32,573 nt of DNA from Oscillospiraceae bacterium (GTDB taxonomy: Bacteria > Bacillota > Clostridia > Oscillospirales > CAG-272), in the NCBI GenBank assembly GCA_015064745.1, contig SVRR01000011.1, forward strand, positions 20,375 through 52,947, given 5' to 3'. Under the pieces are notes generated by a model. That model was given only the letters and a program-made list of their open reading frames with translations, made no database searches and had not been told where the DNA came from. Each line of letters begins with the position of its first letter. Positions within the stretch are counted from its first letter, which is position 1. Made by a program: the position numbers and the translations under genes. This document shows positions 10,021 through 17,775 of the stretch, piece after piece.

Positions 10021-10628
10021 CGCTTGCATAAATCTCCGTGAGCGTCGTTGTCGGTCGGCTCGGGAGATTTGGAGTAGGGAACTACACCGTCATCTCCCTC
10101 GCTCCCTTACGCCTAGCCCACGAAAATTTCTGCTGCGCTCCCGCAAAGATTTCGTATAAGCGGCTCTATTAAAGAAAACACGCTTGCATAAATCTCCGTG
10201 AGCGTCGTTGTCGGTCGGCTCGGGAGATTTGGAGTAGGGAACTACACCGTCATCTCCCTCGCTCCCTTACGCCTAGCCCACGAAAATTTCTGCTGCGCTC
10301 CCGCAAAGATTTCGTATAAGCGGCTCTATTAAAGAAAACACGCTTGCATAAATCTCCGTGAGCGTCGTTGTCGGTCGGCTCGGGAGATTTGGAGTAGGGA
10401 ACTACACCGTCATCTCCCTCGCTCCCTTACGCCTAGCCCACGAAAATTTCTGCCGCGCTCCCGCAAAGATTTCGTATAAGCGGCTCTATTAAAGAAAACA
10501 CGCTTGCATAAATCTCCGTGAGCGTCGTTGTCGGTCGGCTCGGGAGATTTGGAGTAGGGAACTACACCGTCATCTTCCTCGCTCCCTTACGCCTAGCCCA
10601 CGAAAATTTCTGCCGCGCTCCCGCAAAG
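10021..10628. repeat. Tandem array B, 160-bp unit, about 3.8 copies
   Basis: Units start at 10021, 10181, 10341 and 10501; the last stops after CTCCCGCAAAG near 10628. Copies 1 and 2 are identical; copies 3 and 4 differ by single bases such as CTGCTGCG to CTGCCGCG. Each unit contains an inverted repeat AAATCTCC...GGAGATTT spanning about 41 bases at its left. The array lies between the RNase J stop and the first plus-strand terminator, so it should be transcribed as rnj 3' UTR. It holds no gene. Its right half matches array A (same CGCTTGCATAAAT and TTTCTGCTGCGCTCCCGCAA segments at the same spacing). Confidence 0.96.
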
Positions 10629-10686
10629 CAAGGGAACAGGCAAATTAAAAGGTAAAATCATAAAGTATAAAAGTTTTTGCGGGTGT

Positions 10687-10721
10687 GGGAGCTTTTTTCA
10701 AAAAGCTCCCGCGTCTTTTTT
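10687..10721 (+). terminator. Rho-independent terminator after array B / rnj
   Basis: GGGAGCTTTTT at 10687-10697 pairs with AAAAAGCTCCC at 10700-10710, followed after GCGTC by a run of six T. It is the first strong plus-strand terminator after the RNase J stop, so it would close a transcript that includes array B. Confidence 0.8.
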
Positions 10722-10728
10722 CAAAAAT

Positions 10729-10755
10729 AAAAACCGCCCTTTGGGCGGTTTTTTC
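10729..10755. terminator. Bidirectional terminator between rnj/array B and hpt
   Basis: AAACCGCCC at 10731-10739 and GGGCGGTTT at 10743-10751 form a 9-bp stem with a TTT loop. T-runs follow on both strands, so it can end the minus-strand hpt transcript and act as a backup for the plus strand. Confidence 0.85.
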
Positions 10756-10790
10756 GTTAGATGGTTATGCCGAAATACGTCAGCCTCTCC

Positions 10791-11339
10791 TTATTCTCCG
10801 TATTCGGCGATGTAAGGCAGATTGCGGTAATACTCGTCGTAATCAAGACCGTAGCCGATGACGAAGAGGTCGGGAATGGTAAAGAGGGAGAGATCGGGAG
10901 TGTATTCGACGACGCGGCGGTCGGGCTTATCAAGCAGGGTGATGACGTGCAGGGAAAGAGGGTTTCTTTCTTTGAGAAGACCGACGACGTCATGGAGCGT
11001 TCTGCCCGTGTCGACGATGTCCTCTAAGATGACGATGTGGTAATCCTTCACGTCGTGGGTGAGGTCAAGGGTGATCTGCACCATGCCGGAGGAGACGGTG
11101 CCGCTGTAATAGCTTTTAGCCACCATAAAATCAATTTCGCAAGGAACGGTCACCGTGCGGAGCACGTCTGCCATAAATATGAAAGCACCCTTCAAGATGC
11201 TGACGAGCAAAATGGGCTTGCCGTCGTAAAGAGCGTTGATGTACTCGCCTGCGCGGACAACGGCGTTTTGGATCTCTTGCTCGGAAATAAGGATGCTTTT
11301 GATCTTGCTCTCGAGAGATTCTTTCGTAATGCTTGCCAT
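10791..11339 (-). CDS. hpt: Hypoxanthine phosphoribosyltransferase
   Basis: The enzyme salvages hypoxanthine and guanine to IMP and GMP using PRPP in the cytoplasm. The start at 11339 (MASITKESLE) is preceded by CAAGGAGACCGCC, a clear ribosome site; the longer upstream frame runs through the promoter. The 182-residue length is typical. The PRPP-binding loop VILEDIVDTGRTL is at 103-115, with E106/D107 and D110-T111-G112. LLVSILKGAFIFMADV and VIGYGLDYDEYYRNLPYI are also characteristic of the family. It is transcribed alone and diverges from coaW. Confidence 0.97.
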   Translation of the reverse strand: MASITKESLESKIKSILISEQEIQNAVVRAGEYINALYDGKPILLVSILKGAFIFMADVLRTVTVPCEIDFMVAKSYYSGTVSSGMVQITLDLTHDVKDYHIVILEDIVDTGRTLHDVVGLLKERNPLSLHVITLLDKPDRRVVEYTPDLSLFTIPDLFVIGYGLDYDEYYRNLPYIAEYGE

Positions 11340-11372
11340 GGCGGTCTCCTTGAAGAAGTGTTTGACAGTACA

Positions 11373-11401
11373 AGTATAGCATAAAGGGCGAAAAAAAGCA
11401 A
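11373..11401 (-). promoter_or_regulatory. Promoter of hpt
   Basis: Read on the minus strand, TTGCTT (11396-11401) and TATACT (11373-11378) are separated by 17 bases and lie 34 bases upstream of the hpt start. Confidence 0.7.
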
Positions 11402-11440
11402 GGCTTTTCCCTGTGTGCGGGTGAATTTTTATAAATACGG

Positions 11441-11469
11441 TTGACGAAAAGGAAAAAAATGTGTATAAT
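11441..11469 (+). promoter_or_regulatory. Promoter of coaW
   Basis: TTGACG (11441-11446) and a perfect TATAAT (11464-11469) are separated by 17 bases, 42 bases before the coaW start. It is back to back with the hpt promoter. Confidence 0.85.
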
Positions 11470-11511
11470 AAAGAACGAAGAAAAAGAAGACCCAACACGA
11501 AAGGAGCACCA

Positions 11512-12357
11512 ATGGGCGTAGTAATTGGTATTGACGTGGGCGGAAGCACCACGAAGATCGTAGGCTTTCACAGAGAAAAAGAGGGATATTCCCTTGTACA
11601 TCCGCTTTTTGTGCGGGCAACCGATCCAATCACCTCCATTTACGGAGCGTTTGGACGCTTCACTAACGAAAACGACCTTGCGCTTTCCGACATTGAGCGG
11701 GTCGTAATGACGGGTGTTGGAGCGAGCTATATTACCAAGCCGATCTATTCGCTGCGTTGCGATACCGTTCCCGAATTTCGCTCCATCGGACTTGGTGGAC
11801 TCTACCTTTCGGGACTTGAACGCGCTGTCGTAGTCAGTATGGGCACGGGTACGGCGCTCGTGTACGCCGAAAAGGGAAAAGAGCCCGAATATCTTGGCGG
11901 TACGGGTGTCGGCGGCGGTACGCTCGTCGGGCTTTCGAAAAAGATGCTGGGGCTGGAGGACATCGACTACATTCAGTCGCTTGCCGAAGGGGGCGACCTT
12001 TCGCATATCGACCTTCGCATCGGGGATATCACCAAAAAGGACCCCGGGCTCACCATGCCCGACCATATGACCGCCTCCAATTTCGGTAAAATTACCGACG
12101 GCGCGACGGATGCCGATCTTGCTAAAGGCATCATTAATATGGTTTTTGAGACGGTGGGTATGCTTGCCTTGTTCGCTTCTCGCGCGAAGGACGATGCGCC
12201 CGTCGTGCTTACGGGAAACCTCACCTCGGTCTCCTACGCAAAGGAAGCGTTCGAAAATCTCTCAAATATGTTCGGTGTGCGCTTCCTTATCCCCGAAAAC
12301 GCGCAGTTTGGCACCGTTATCGGTACAGCACTGGGCGGCTTAAACATCGAAAAGTAA
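11512..12357 (+). CDS. coaW: Type II pantothenate kinase (CoaW-like)
   Basis: The enzyme phosphorylates pantothenate in the first committed step of coenzyme A synthesis. The start at 11512 follows AAAGGAGCACCA; the longer frame begins inside the promoter. It has 281 residues. The ASKHA-type phosphate loop VVIGIDVGGSTTKIVGF is at 3-19. The second ATP motif SMGTGTALVY is near 109-118, and GGTGVGGGTLVGL follows. E88 in TVPEFRSIGLGG fits the catalytic glutamate of staphylococcal CoaW, and DHMTASNFGKI matches the DLTAANFG block of that enzyme. It probably forms a transcript with the small membrane protein gene 28 bases downstream. Confidence 0.93.
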   Translation: MGVVIGIDVGGSTTKIVGFHREKEGYSLVHPLFVRATDPITSIYGAFGRFTNENDLALSDIERVVMTGVGASYITKPIYSLRCDTVPEFRSIGLGGLYLSGLERAVVVSMGTGTALVYAEKGKEPEYLGGTGVGGGTLVGLSKKMLGLEDIDYIQSLAEGGDLSHIDLRIGDITKKDPGLTMPDHMTASNFGKITDGATDADLAKGIINMVFETVGMLALFASRAKDDAPVVLTGNLTSVSYAKEAFENLSNMFGVRFLIPENAQFGTVIGTALGGLNIEK

Positions 12358-12385
12358 ACGTTTCTTTGCAAAAAAGGAGTTAATT

Positions 12386-12817
12386 ATGACCAACCGTGAA
12401 AACGCCGCGCGCGCGGCGACAAGAGGAAATCTGTTCTTCTTTGCTTGTGTGATGCTCGCCCTGCTTGCGGGCGCGTTTGCCGCGACGGCAGAAAATAAGA
12501 CGATGCTGATCTTAGGACTTTCCTTCGCGGGTGTCTTTCTCGTGCTCGGCGGTGTTTTGGTGTATATACACTCTCGCATCGTCGGTAAGTATATGGCGCT
12601 TGCCAAGGAAGAGGAGGCGGCGCTTGCCGCCCGCGCCGCGGAAGAAGAGAGAAAAAACATCGAGACCTTTTCAGAGGACGGTCTGCCCGGCGCCTTCTGT
12701 TACGAGATCCGCGGCTATTCGCCCGCTCAGCTTCGCCTGATCCTTGACGAGCAGAGGGGCGAATACACCGAGGAGGAGTACGCCTTTATCGAAAAGGTGC
12801 TCTCCGAAAAGGCGTGA
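12386..12817 (+). CDS. Small two-helix membrane protein of unknown function
   Basis: The 143-residue product has two hydrophobic segments (about 14-36 and 38-62). A charged Ala/Glu-rich helix (68-91), likely a coiled coil, follows. The C-terminal soluble part holds YSPAQLRLILDEQRGEYTEE. That last motif resembles short C-terminal segments shared by many clostridial membrane proteins, but I cannot name the family. AAAAAGGAG precedes the ATG. It lies 28 bases after coaW with no terminator between. Confidence 0.8.
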   Translation: MTNRENAARAATRGNLFFFACVMLALLAGAFAATAENKTMLILGLSFAGVFLVLGGVLVYIHSRIVGKYMALAKEEEAALAARAAEEERKNIETFSEDGLPGAFCYEIRGYSPAQLRLILDEQRGEYTEEEYAFIEKVLSEKA

Positions 12818-12822
12818 CCTCT

Positions 12823-13056
12823 TTATTTGCTTTCCGTTTTCCACGCCTCAGCGCGTGCTAGGCTGATCCGTGTGATCTTTTCCTCGGGGTACGGGGAATT
12901 CTTTCCGCCCTTGCCGAATAAGAAGTAGCTGCCCTCGGGCGTTTTGTACAAGATCTCCTCAAAGCCGTCCTCTTCGCCAAAGGAGCCGAAGCTTCGGCGC
13001 GCGATCAGGGTTGCCGTTTCGGTGTCGTAGATCTTGCCGCAAATTTGTTTTTTCAT
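12823..13056 (-). CDS. Small conserved hypothetical protein
   Basis: The 77-residue frame starting MKKQICGKIYDTETATLIA is preferred over longer versions because GAGGTATAAAA precedes this ATG. Longer versions add an unlikely low-complexity N-terminus. The pattern K-I-Y-DTETA near the start, LYKTPEGSYFLFGKGG in the middle and EKITRISLARAEAW at the end resemble a small family of uncharacterised proteins seen in Firmicutes chromosomes and phages. It ends 6 bases from the stop of the convergent membrane protein gene. No function is proposed. Confidence 0.7.
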   Translation of the reverse strand: MKKQICGKIYDTETATLIARRSFGSFGEEDGFEEILYKTPEGSYFLFGKGGKNSPYPEEKITRISLARAEAWKTESK

Positions 13057-13140
13057 TTTTATACCTCGCAAAACCAAGATTTCTATCGTTAGTATGTGCG
13101 CTTTCTTTCCCTTATTTACGCTTTTTTGAAAGGAAATCAT

Positions 13141-13530
13141 ATGAAAAAAATCCTTTTTTTCACTCTTATCCTTTGCCTTTGTGCCCCCATCCTTTTTTCC
13201 GCCTGCGCGCCCGCATATCGCGATGACGCACGGACGGGCACCTACGTTGCCTACGGCGCGGACGGCAAGCGGGTAGACTACCGCTTGACCTTGGAGGAGG
13301 ACGGCACGGGGGAGATCATTCATTATCCCCACATCGGCGGAGAAACGCGCGAGGATATTATTTTCGAGCTTCGTGATGACGTTTTAAATCTGCACGGCAC
13401 CGAGGTCGTGGGAGGCGTCATCGGCAGAAACGAGCTGACGGGTACGGTGGAGCTTGTCGGAAACGAATACACCTTTGAGCTTCGCGGCTCGTCTTCGGGT
13501 GCTGTGTTTGCGAATTTTGTGAGAGAATGA
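13141..13530 (+). CDS. Small putative lipoprotein
   Basis: The frame from 13141 gives 129 residues and is preceded by GAAAGGAAATCAT. The signal peptide MKKILFFTLILCLCAPILFSAC ends in a lipobox FSAC with the lipidated cysteine at C22. The mature domain is strand-rich (GTYVAYGADGKRVDYRLTLE, GTGEIIHYPH, GTVELVGNEYTFELRG), as in a small beta-barrel or lipocalin-like fold. It overlaps the next gene by ATGA, so the two are probably translated together. No function is recognised. Confidence 0.8.
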   Translation: MKKILFFTLILCLCAPILFSACAPAYRDDARTGTYVAYGADGKRVDYRLTLEEDGTGEIIHYPHIGGETREDIIFELRDDVLNLHGTEVVGGVIGRNELTGTVELVGNEYTFELRGSSSGAVFANFVRE

Positions 13531-14027
13531 AGAACACAACGCTTTGTTATCTGGAAAAGGGGAGCGCGTATCTGATGCTCCACCGTGTCAAAAAGGAAAA
13601 CGACGTCAACGCGGGCAAATGGGTCGGTGTCGGCGGTCATTTTGAGGAGGGGGAAAGCCCCTATGACTGTGCCGTTCGCGAGATCTTTGAGGAAACGGGG
13701 CTCGTATGCGCCGCGCTTTCCTATCGCGGTGTCGTCACCTTCGTCAGCGATAAATACGAGACGGAGCAGATGCACCTCTTTACGTCGGACGACTTTTTGG
13801 GCGACGATACGTATCCTCGCTATACGGGCGGTGAGGAGACCCCCACCGCTTGCAACGAGGGCAACCTTGCTTGGGTGGAAAAAGCGCTCGTTCCCACCCT
13901 TCCGCTTTGGGAAGGGGATAAGGTGTTTCTCTCGATGCTTGAAAAGGATGCGCCTTTCTTTTCCTTGAAGCTCGTCTACGAGGGCGACACGCTCGTGAGG
14001 ACGATCAAAAACGGAATACCCATGTAA
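13527..14027 (+). CDS. NUDIX hydrolase (8-oxo-dGTP diphosphatase-like)
   Basis: The 166-residue protein carries a complete Nudix box, G37-x5-E43-x7-R51-E52-x2-E55-E56-x-G58, within GHFEEGESPYDCAVREIF and the following EETGL. This binds Mg2+ and cleaves nucleoside diphosphates linked to a moiety X. The early MLHRVKKENDVNAGKWVGVGG segment resembles MutT-type 8-oxo-dGTP diphosphatases. Substrate is not proven by sequence. It overlaps the lipoprotein gene by four bases, and a strong terminator follows directly. Confidence 0.92.
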   Translation: MKNTTLCYLEKGSAYLMLHRVKKENDVNAGKWVGVGGHFEEGESPYDCAVREIFEETGLVCAALSYRGVVTFVSDKYETEQMHLFTSDDFLGDDTYPRYTGGEETPTACNEGNLAWVEKALVPTLPLWEGDKVFLSMLEKDAPFFSLKLVYEGDTLVRTIKNGIPM

Positions 14028-14057
14028 AAAACGACCTGCAAAAGCAGGTCGTTTTTC
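14028..14057 (+). terminator. Terminator of the lipoprotein-NUDIX pair
   Basis: AAAACGACCTGC and GCAGGTCGTTTTT pair around an A-rich loop directly after the NUDIX stop; the T-run ends at 14057. Confidence 0.88.
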
Positions 14058-14066
14058 TGTTCTTTG

Positions 14067-14096
14067 TAGGGCGGGGGCTTGCTCCCGCCGCTTTTA
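14067..14096 (+). repeat. REP-like palindrome, copy 1
   Basis: GTAGGGCGGGGGCTTGCTCC followed by CGCCGCTTTT forms a GC-rich hairpin. A second copy in reverse orientation is at 17736-17766. It lies between the NUDIX terminator and the cysK stop and may also serve as the cysK transcript end. Confidence 0.75.
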
Positions 14097-14122
14097 TGTT
14101 TTTCACACCGAGAAGAGAAGCA

Positions 14123-15052
14123 TTAATCCTCAAACAAAGGCGTGGAGAAATAGCGCTCCGCAGTATCCGGTAAAACAGTCACCACTCTCTTTCCCTTGCC
14201 GAGCTTTTTCGCGAGACGCAAGGCGGCGGCGACGTTGGTGCCGCTGGAAATGCCGCAAAGAATACCCTCACGGGCGGCAAGGGCGCGCGCGGTGCAGATG
14301 GCTTCCTCGTCGCCGACGATGCAGATATCGTCGTAGATCTCACGGTTTAAAATATCGGGAATGATACCGTCGCCAATGCCCATCTGCAAATGCGTGCCGA
14401 TAGAGCCGCCCGAAAGCATGGCGGCATGCTCGGGCTCGACCGCCCAGATTTCCATATCGGGGTTGTGTGCCTTTAAGACCTCGCCGATGCCCGTGATGGT
14501 ACCGCCCGTGCCGATGCCGGAGCAGAAGCCGTGAATGGGGCCGTCTGCCTGCTTCAAAATTTCAGCGGCAGTACCAAAGCGCTGCGCGTCGGTGTTGGCG
14601 GGGTTCTCAAACTGCTGGGGAACGAAGACGCGGGGGTCCTCTCTTTGCATGCGGAGCGCCGTTTGCAGGCATTCCTCAATGCAGTCGCCGATATTGCCCG
14701 CGTCGTGCACCAGAATGACCTCCGCACCGTAGTGACGGACGAGCTTGCGGCGTTCCTCGCTCACCGAGTCGGGCATGATGATCTTGACCTTATAGCCGCG
14801 CACCGCACCCACGAGCGCGAGCCCGATGCCTTGGTTACCGCTGGTCGGCTCAACGATGACGGTGTCGGGACCAATCTTTCCCTCTGCCTCTGCCACCTTG
14901 ATCATGTTATAGGCGGTACGGGTCTTGATAGAGCCGCCGACGTTGAGCCCCTCGAACTTGACAAGGATCTCGGCGCTGTCCTCGTCCGCCATGTGGGAAA
15001 GACGGATCAGCGGCGTGCCGCCCATCGCGTCAAGAATGCTGTTGTAAACCAT
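14123..15052 (-). CDS. cysK: Cysteine synthase-like PLP enzyme (fold type II)
   Basis: The 309-residue protein has the full cysteine synthase layout: PLP lysine K43, substrate loop 70-75, phosphate-binding SGIGTGGTITG at 178-188, and GISSGTN near 268-273. The expected reaction makes cysteine from O-acetylserine and sulfide. Two key loops differ from common CysK. The lysine motif is NVGGSIKTR rather than the usual NP..SVKxR, and the substrate loop is TSGNQG rather than TSGNTG. A related activity (another O-activated serine, or beta-replacement with a different nucleophile) is therefore possible. AAAGGAATATATT precedes the ATG. It is last in a three-gene minus-strand operon. Confidence 0.88.
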   Translation of the reverse strand: MVYNSILDAMGGTPLIRLSHMADEDSAEILVKFEGLNVGGSIKTRTAYNMIKVAEAEGKIGPDTVIVEPTSGNQGIGLALVGAVRGYKVKIIMPDSVSEERRKLVRHYGAEVILVHDAGNIGDCIEECLQTALRMQREDPRVFVPQQFENPANTDAQRFGTAAEILKQADGPIHGFCSGIGTGGTITGIGEVLKAHNPDMEIWAVEPEHAAMLSGGSIGTHLQMGIGDGIIPDILNREIYDDICIVGDEEAICTARALAAREGILCGISSGTNVAAALRLAKKLGKGKRVVTVLPDTAERYFSTPLFED

Positions 15053-15074
15053 AATATATTCCTTTTTCGGATAG

Positions 15075-16751
15075 TTAGTCGGGTAATACGAAGGAGACGA
15101 TATCGTAAACCTTCTCGGTTTCCGTTTTGGTGAGGGTGAAGGAGATGTGGTCGCCCTCCATCAAGAAAAGGATCTCTTCAAGATCCGCGATCTTTGCGCG
15201 CAGAAGGAGCATTTCCTCGGTGGCGCTGTCTTTGCCCACGATATAAAGATAGGTTTCGCCGCCCGTCGTCACGGGGGTGATCTGTCCAATGGTGACGGTT
15301 CTCGTTTCGATTTCCGCGGCGGGCGGCGTGGGCTCATCCTCGGGGGAGAGCACGCCCTCAGTCACAAGACGGGCAAGGTACGCCGCCTTGGCTTCCTCTT
15401 GGGTCACCCCTGTCGCGACGATGTTATACTGCTCCACGTTGACCATGGCATAAAGCTTGACAAGTCCGCCCTGATCCTTCAGCACCATGATATAGGTTGC
15501 CTCGCCCTTGACGTTGATCAGCGCGGGGAAGGAGGCGACGTAATTCTTTTCCTGCACCTCGCCCTGCGCGGCACTCATCGCGGAATGCTCCTCCGCGCCG
15601 ATAACGGGGTAGAACTTGTATTCACCCGTGCGCGCGTTGGTGATGATAAAGCCGATGTTACTGCGGTCGCTGTTGACCGAGGTCACGCCCGTGAAGTACC
15701 AAACGTCGTCCCCGATCACGATATAGCCAAAGTCGTCGGTGGTCTGCTTGCAGTCCTTGTTGCCGATAATGCTGTTAAAGAAGCCGCCCGAAAGCGTACC
15801 CTTCCAGTTGTATTTATCGGTCGCAAGATAGCCGTCGTAGACCACGTCGATCCACGAGGGGGTGTTTTCTACCGAGTAGATTTCAGACGTGCCGTCGGTA
15901 GGATCAAAGATAATGACTTCCGAAACGTCCTTTGCACCAAAGAGGGCAACCCTCGGCGACATGCACGCCACCACGTAAACGGGCTTCCCTTCTTCGTCGA
16001 TCTCAAAGCGCGGCGTACCCATGATCTTGGTGGGGTAATCAAAGCGCAAGCGGCGCATAAGGTCGTCGCCGAAGAAGCCGCTTTCCGCATAGCGGATGGT
16101 GGACGCGAGCTTGTTGTATTCCGCCGTGTTGCCTACGGGGTCTACCATAACGTAGCCGGGAATACCGTTTTCGCGGTTGCCGAGCCACTTAAAGAAGCCC
16201 GCGTATTCGAGGTTGGCGACCTTTTGGGGCGTGCCGCGGTAGTTGATCTGCGTGTAAGTGGGCGCGATCTCAAACTGAGAAACGACGTCCGAAAGCGAGC
16301 CGAGCGTGCGGTTGCCGACGATGGCGGCAGTGTCCGAATCCATGAGAGCGATGTTGGTGACGTTCTCGGTCTCGGGCATATCCTCGGCGAAGACAGCCTC
16401 CTTCACGTCAATGACGGCGGCATAGCGCCGCGCGAAGAAGAAGGTGGAGGAAACGATGCTTCCCACGATAAGCACGGCGAGGGGAAGCACGGCGAGCAGC
16501 ATCCACTTTGCCTTTTTGCTTCTTTTCGCGCGGTGCAGCTTAAATTCCCCTTGCTTTAAGATCTCCGTGTTGACACGCAGACCCGAAAAGGGCAGTGTAT
16601 AAAGAAAGAAAATAAAGGCAAGAAAGATCCAAAAGCCCTCGCTTCTCAGGTTGATGGCGGGAAGCGTTACGTAATAAACGAGAAACGCAACGACCGTCAA
16701 GACGGCGTAGACGCCGATCCATTTCAAAATTTTCTTGTTCTTTTCGTTCAT
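15075..16751 (-). CDS. Membrane-anchored protein with large C-terminal domain, unknown function
   Basis: ATG at 16751 is chosen because GAGG lies 7 bases upstream; a TTG six bases earlier would overlap that site. The 558-residue product has three hydrophobic helices (about 10-32, 40-57, 82-107) with a basic loop between helices 2 and 3. A domain of about 450 residues follows. It is strand-rich, with repeated patterns such as GYVMVDPVGNTAEY, GKPVYVVACMSP, DDFGYIVIGDDVWYFTG and GEATYIMVLKDQGG that suggest propeller- or PepSY-like blades. A late segment (ETRTVTIGQITPVTTGGETY) looks like an OB or lipoyl-type strand set. I do not recognise the family. It sits 22 bases upstream of cysK and 20 bases downstream of the epimerase gene. 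Confidence 0.85.
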   Translation of the reverse strand: MNEKNKKILKWIGVYAVLTVVAFLVYYVTLPAINLRSEGFWIFLAFIFFLYTLPFSGLRVNTEILKQGEFKLHRAKRSKKAKWMLLAVLPLAVLIVGSIVSSTFFFARRYAAVIDVKEAVFAEDMPETENVTNIALMDSDTAAIVGNRTLGSLSDVVSQFEIAPTYTQINYRGTPQKVANLEYAGFFKWLGNRENGIPGYVMVDPVGNTAEYNKLASTIRYAESGFFGDDLMRRLRFDYPTKIMGTPRFEIDEEGKPVYVVACMSPRVALFGAKDVSEVIIFDPTDGTSEIYSVENTPSWIDVVYDGYLATDKYNWKGTLSGGFFNSIIGNKDCKQTTDDFGYIVIGDDVWYFTGVTSVNSDRSNIGFIITNARTGEYKFYPVIGAEEHSAMSAAQGEVQEKNYVASFPALINVKGEATYIMVLKDQGGLVKLYAMVNVEQYNIVATGVTQEEAKAAYLARLVTEGVLSPEDEPTPPAAEIETRTVTIGQITPVTTGGETYLYIVGKDSATEEMLLLRAKIADLEEILFLMEGDHISFTLTKTETEKVYDIVSFVLPD

Positions 16752-16771
16752 TTGCAAACCTCGATCACATA

Positions 16772-17644
16772 TTATCCTACCGTGATAAAGTAGGACTTCT
16801 TGTAATAACCGCCTTTGGGAAGGTGGTTCATCATGGCTTTGGTTTCAAGGTCGTCGTGCGCGTCAAAATAGGTGGGAACGCTTTCCCACGGCTCAATGCA
16901 AAGGAAAGGCGCACCCGAGCCCTCGGCGTGCCAGAAGCCAAGCACGGGGAAGCCCTTGAAATCAAGGCGCACGAAGCGACCCGAAACGTCCGACTTTAAG
17001 GTGACGTGGTCGCCCATCTCGGTGAAGAAGAGGCTACCCGCGTCAAAAAGCTCGTTGGAGTAGGCAATGGTGTGGTCGGTAAGGGAATAGGGGGCGTCCT
17101 CGCGGTCGGTGAAGTTGTTCTTGAACAGCACCTGACGGGGGGTGTCGATGCTTGCGTCAAAGACCAGCTTGTAATCGGTGCCCTTATCGTCTCCCAGGGG
17201 CACGTTGAAGCCGGGGTGCGCGCCGAAAGCAAAGATGAGCGTCTTTTCGTCGGTATTTTCTACGGAATATGCCACTTCAAGCGTGTCACCCGCAAGGGAG
17301 TAGCGCACGCGGTAGATGAAGGAGAAGGGATACATCTTTCTCGTTTCCTCGTCGTCCGAAAGACGGAAGGTGATGGAAGTGTCGGTCTTTTCCTCTACCG
17401 CCATTTCCATTTTACGCGCGAAGCCGTGAAGCGGCATCTCGTACTTTTCTCCCGCATAGGTGTAATAGCCGTCGAGGAGTCTTCCGCAGATGGGGAAAAG
17501 AACGGGAGACTGACCCTCCCAAGAAGCAGCGTCGCCCTGCCATAGATATTCGCAAGCGGTTGCCTTGCCGTAAATAGAGGTGAGTTCACCGCCAAGGGAA
17601 GTAAAGGAAGCGCGTACGCGCTCGTTTTCAATGGTATAAAGCAT
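16772..17644 (-). CDS. Aldose 1-epimerase family protein (LacX-like)
   Basis: Start at 17644 (MLYTIENERV) follows ATAAAGGAGAAAATT; the longer TTG start would remove that site. The 290-residue protein has the galactose-mutarotase fold motifs: PLHGFAR with H73, FAFGAHPGFNVPL with the second histidine, and LCIEPWESVP with the likely catalytic glutamate. Such enzymes interconvert alpha and beta anomers of sugars. The LacX branch fits better than GalM, and substrate is not fixed by sequence. It is the first gene of the operon with the membrane protein and cysK. Confidence 0.9.
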   Translation of the reverse strand: MLYTIENERVRASFTSLGGELTSIYGKATACEYLWQGDAASWEGQSPVLFPICGRLLDGYYTYAGEKYEMPLHGFARKMEMAVEEKTDTSITFRLSDDEETRKMYPFSFIYRVRYSLAGDTLEVAYSVENTDEKTLIFAFGAHPGFNVPLGDDKGTDYKLVFDASIDTPRQVLFKNNFTDREDAPYSLTDHTIAYSNELFDAGSLFFTEMGDHVTLKSDVSGRFVRLDFKGFPVLGFWHAEGSGAPFLCIEPWESVPTYFDAHDDLETKAMMNHLPKGGYYKKSYFITVG

Positions 17645-17682
17645 AATTTTCTCCTTTATCAAAGATATAGTTTACCACTGTT

Positions 17683-17711
17683 ATTGTAGCACAGTTTTTT
17701 GAAAAAAGCAA
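17683..17711 (-). promoter_or_regulatory. Promoter of the epimerase-membrane protein-cysK operon
   Basis: On the minus strand TTGCTT (17706-17711) and TACAAT (17683-17688) are separated by 17 bases, 39 bases before the epimerase start. Confidence 0.7.
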
Positions 17712-17735
17712 TAGAAAAAGCCCTGCACAAAAAGA

Positions 17736-17766
17736 AAAAGCGGCGGGGGACAAGCCCCCGCCCTAC
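17736..17766 (-). repeat. REP-like palindrome, copy 2
   Basis: The segment CGGCGGGGGACAAGCCCCCG with flanking AAAAG and CCCTAC is the reverse complement of the palindrome at 14067-14096, with one loop and one stem change. It sits just after the alpha/beta hydrolase stop and could end that transcript. Confidence 0.75.
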
Positions 17767-17775
17767 GAATCTGCA

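Noticed and set aside
15147-16559. Long plus-strand frame (470 codons) opposite the membrane protein
   Set aside because: It is antisense to a gene with a ribosome site and membrane helices, and its Arg/His/Asp/Val-rich composition is typical of a shadow frame.
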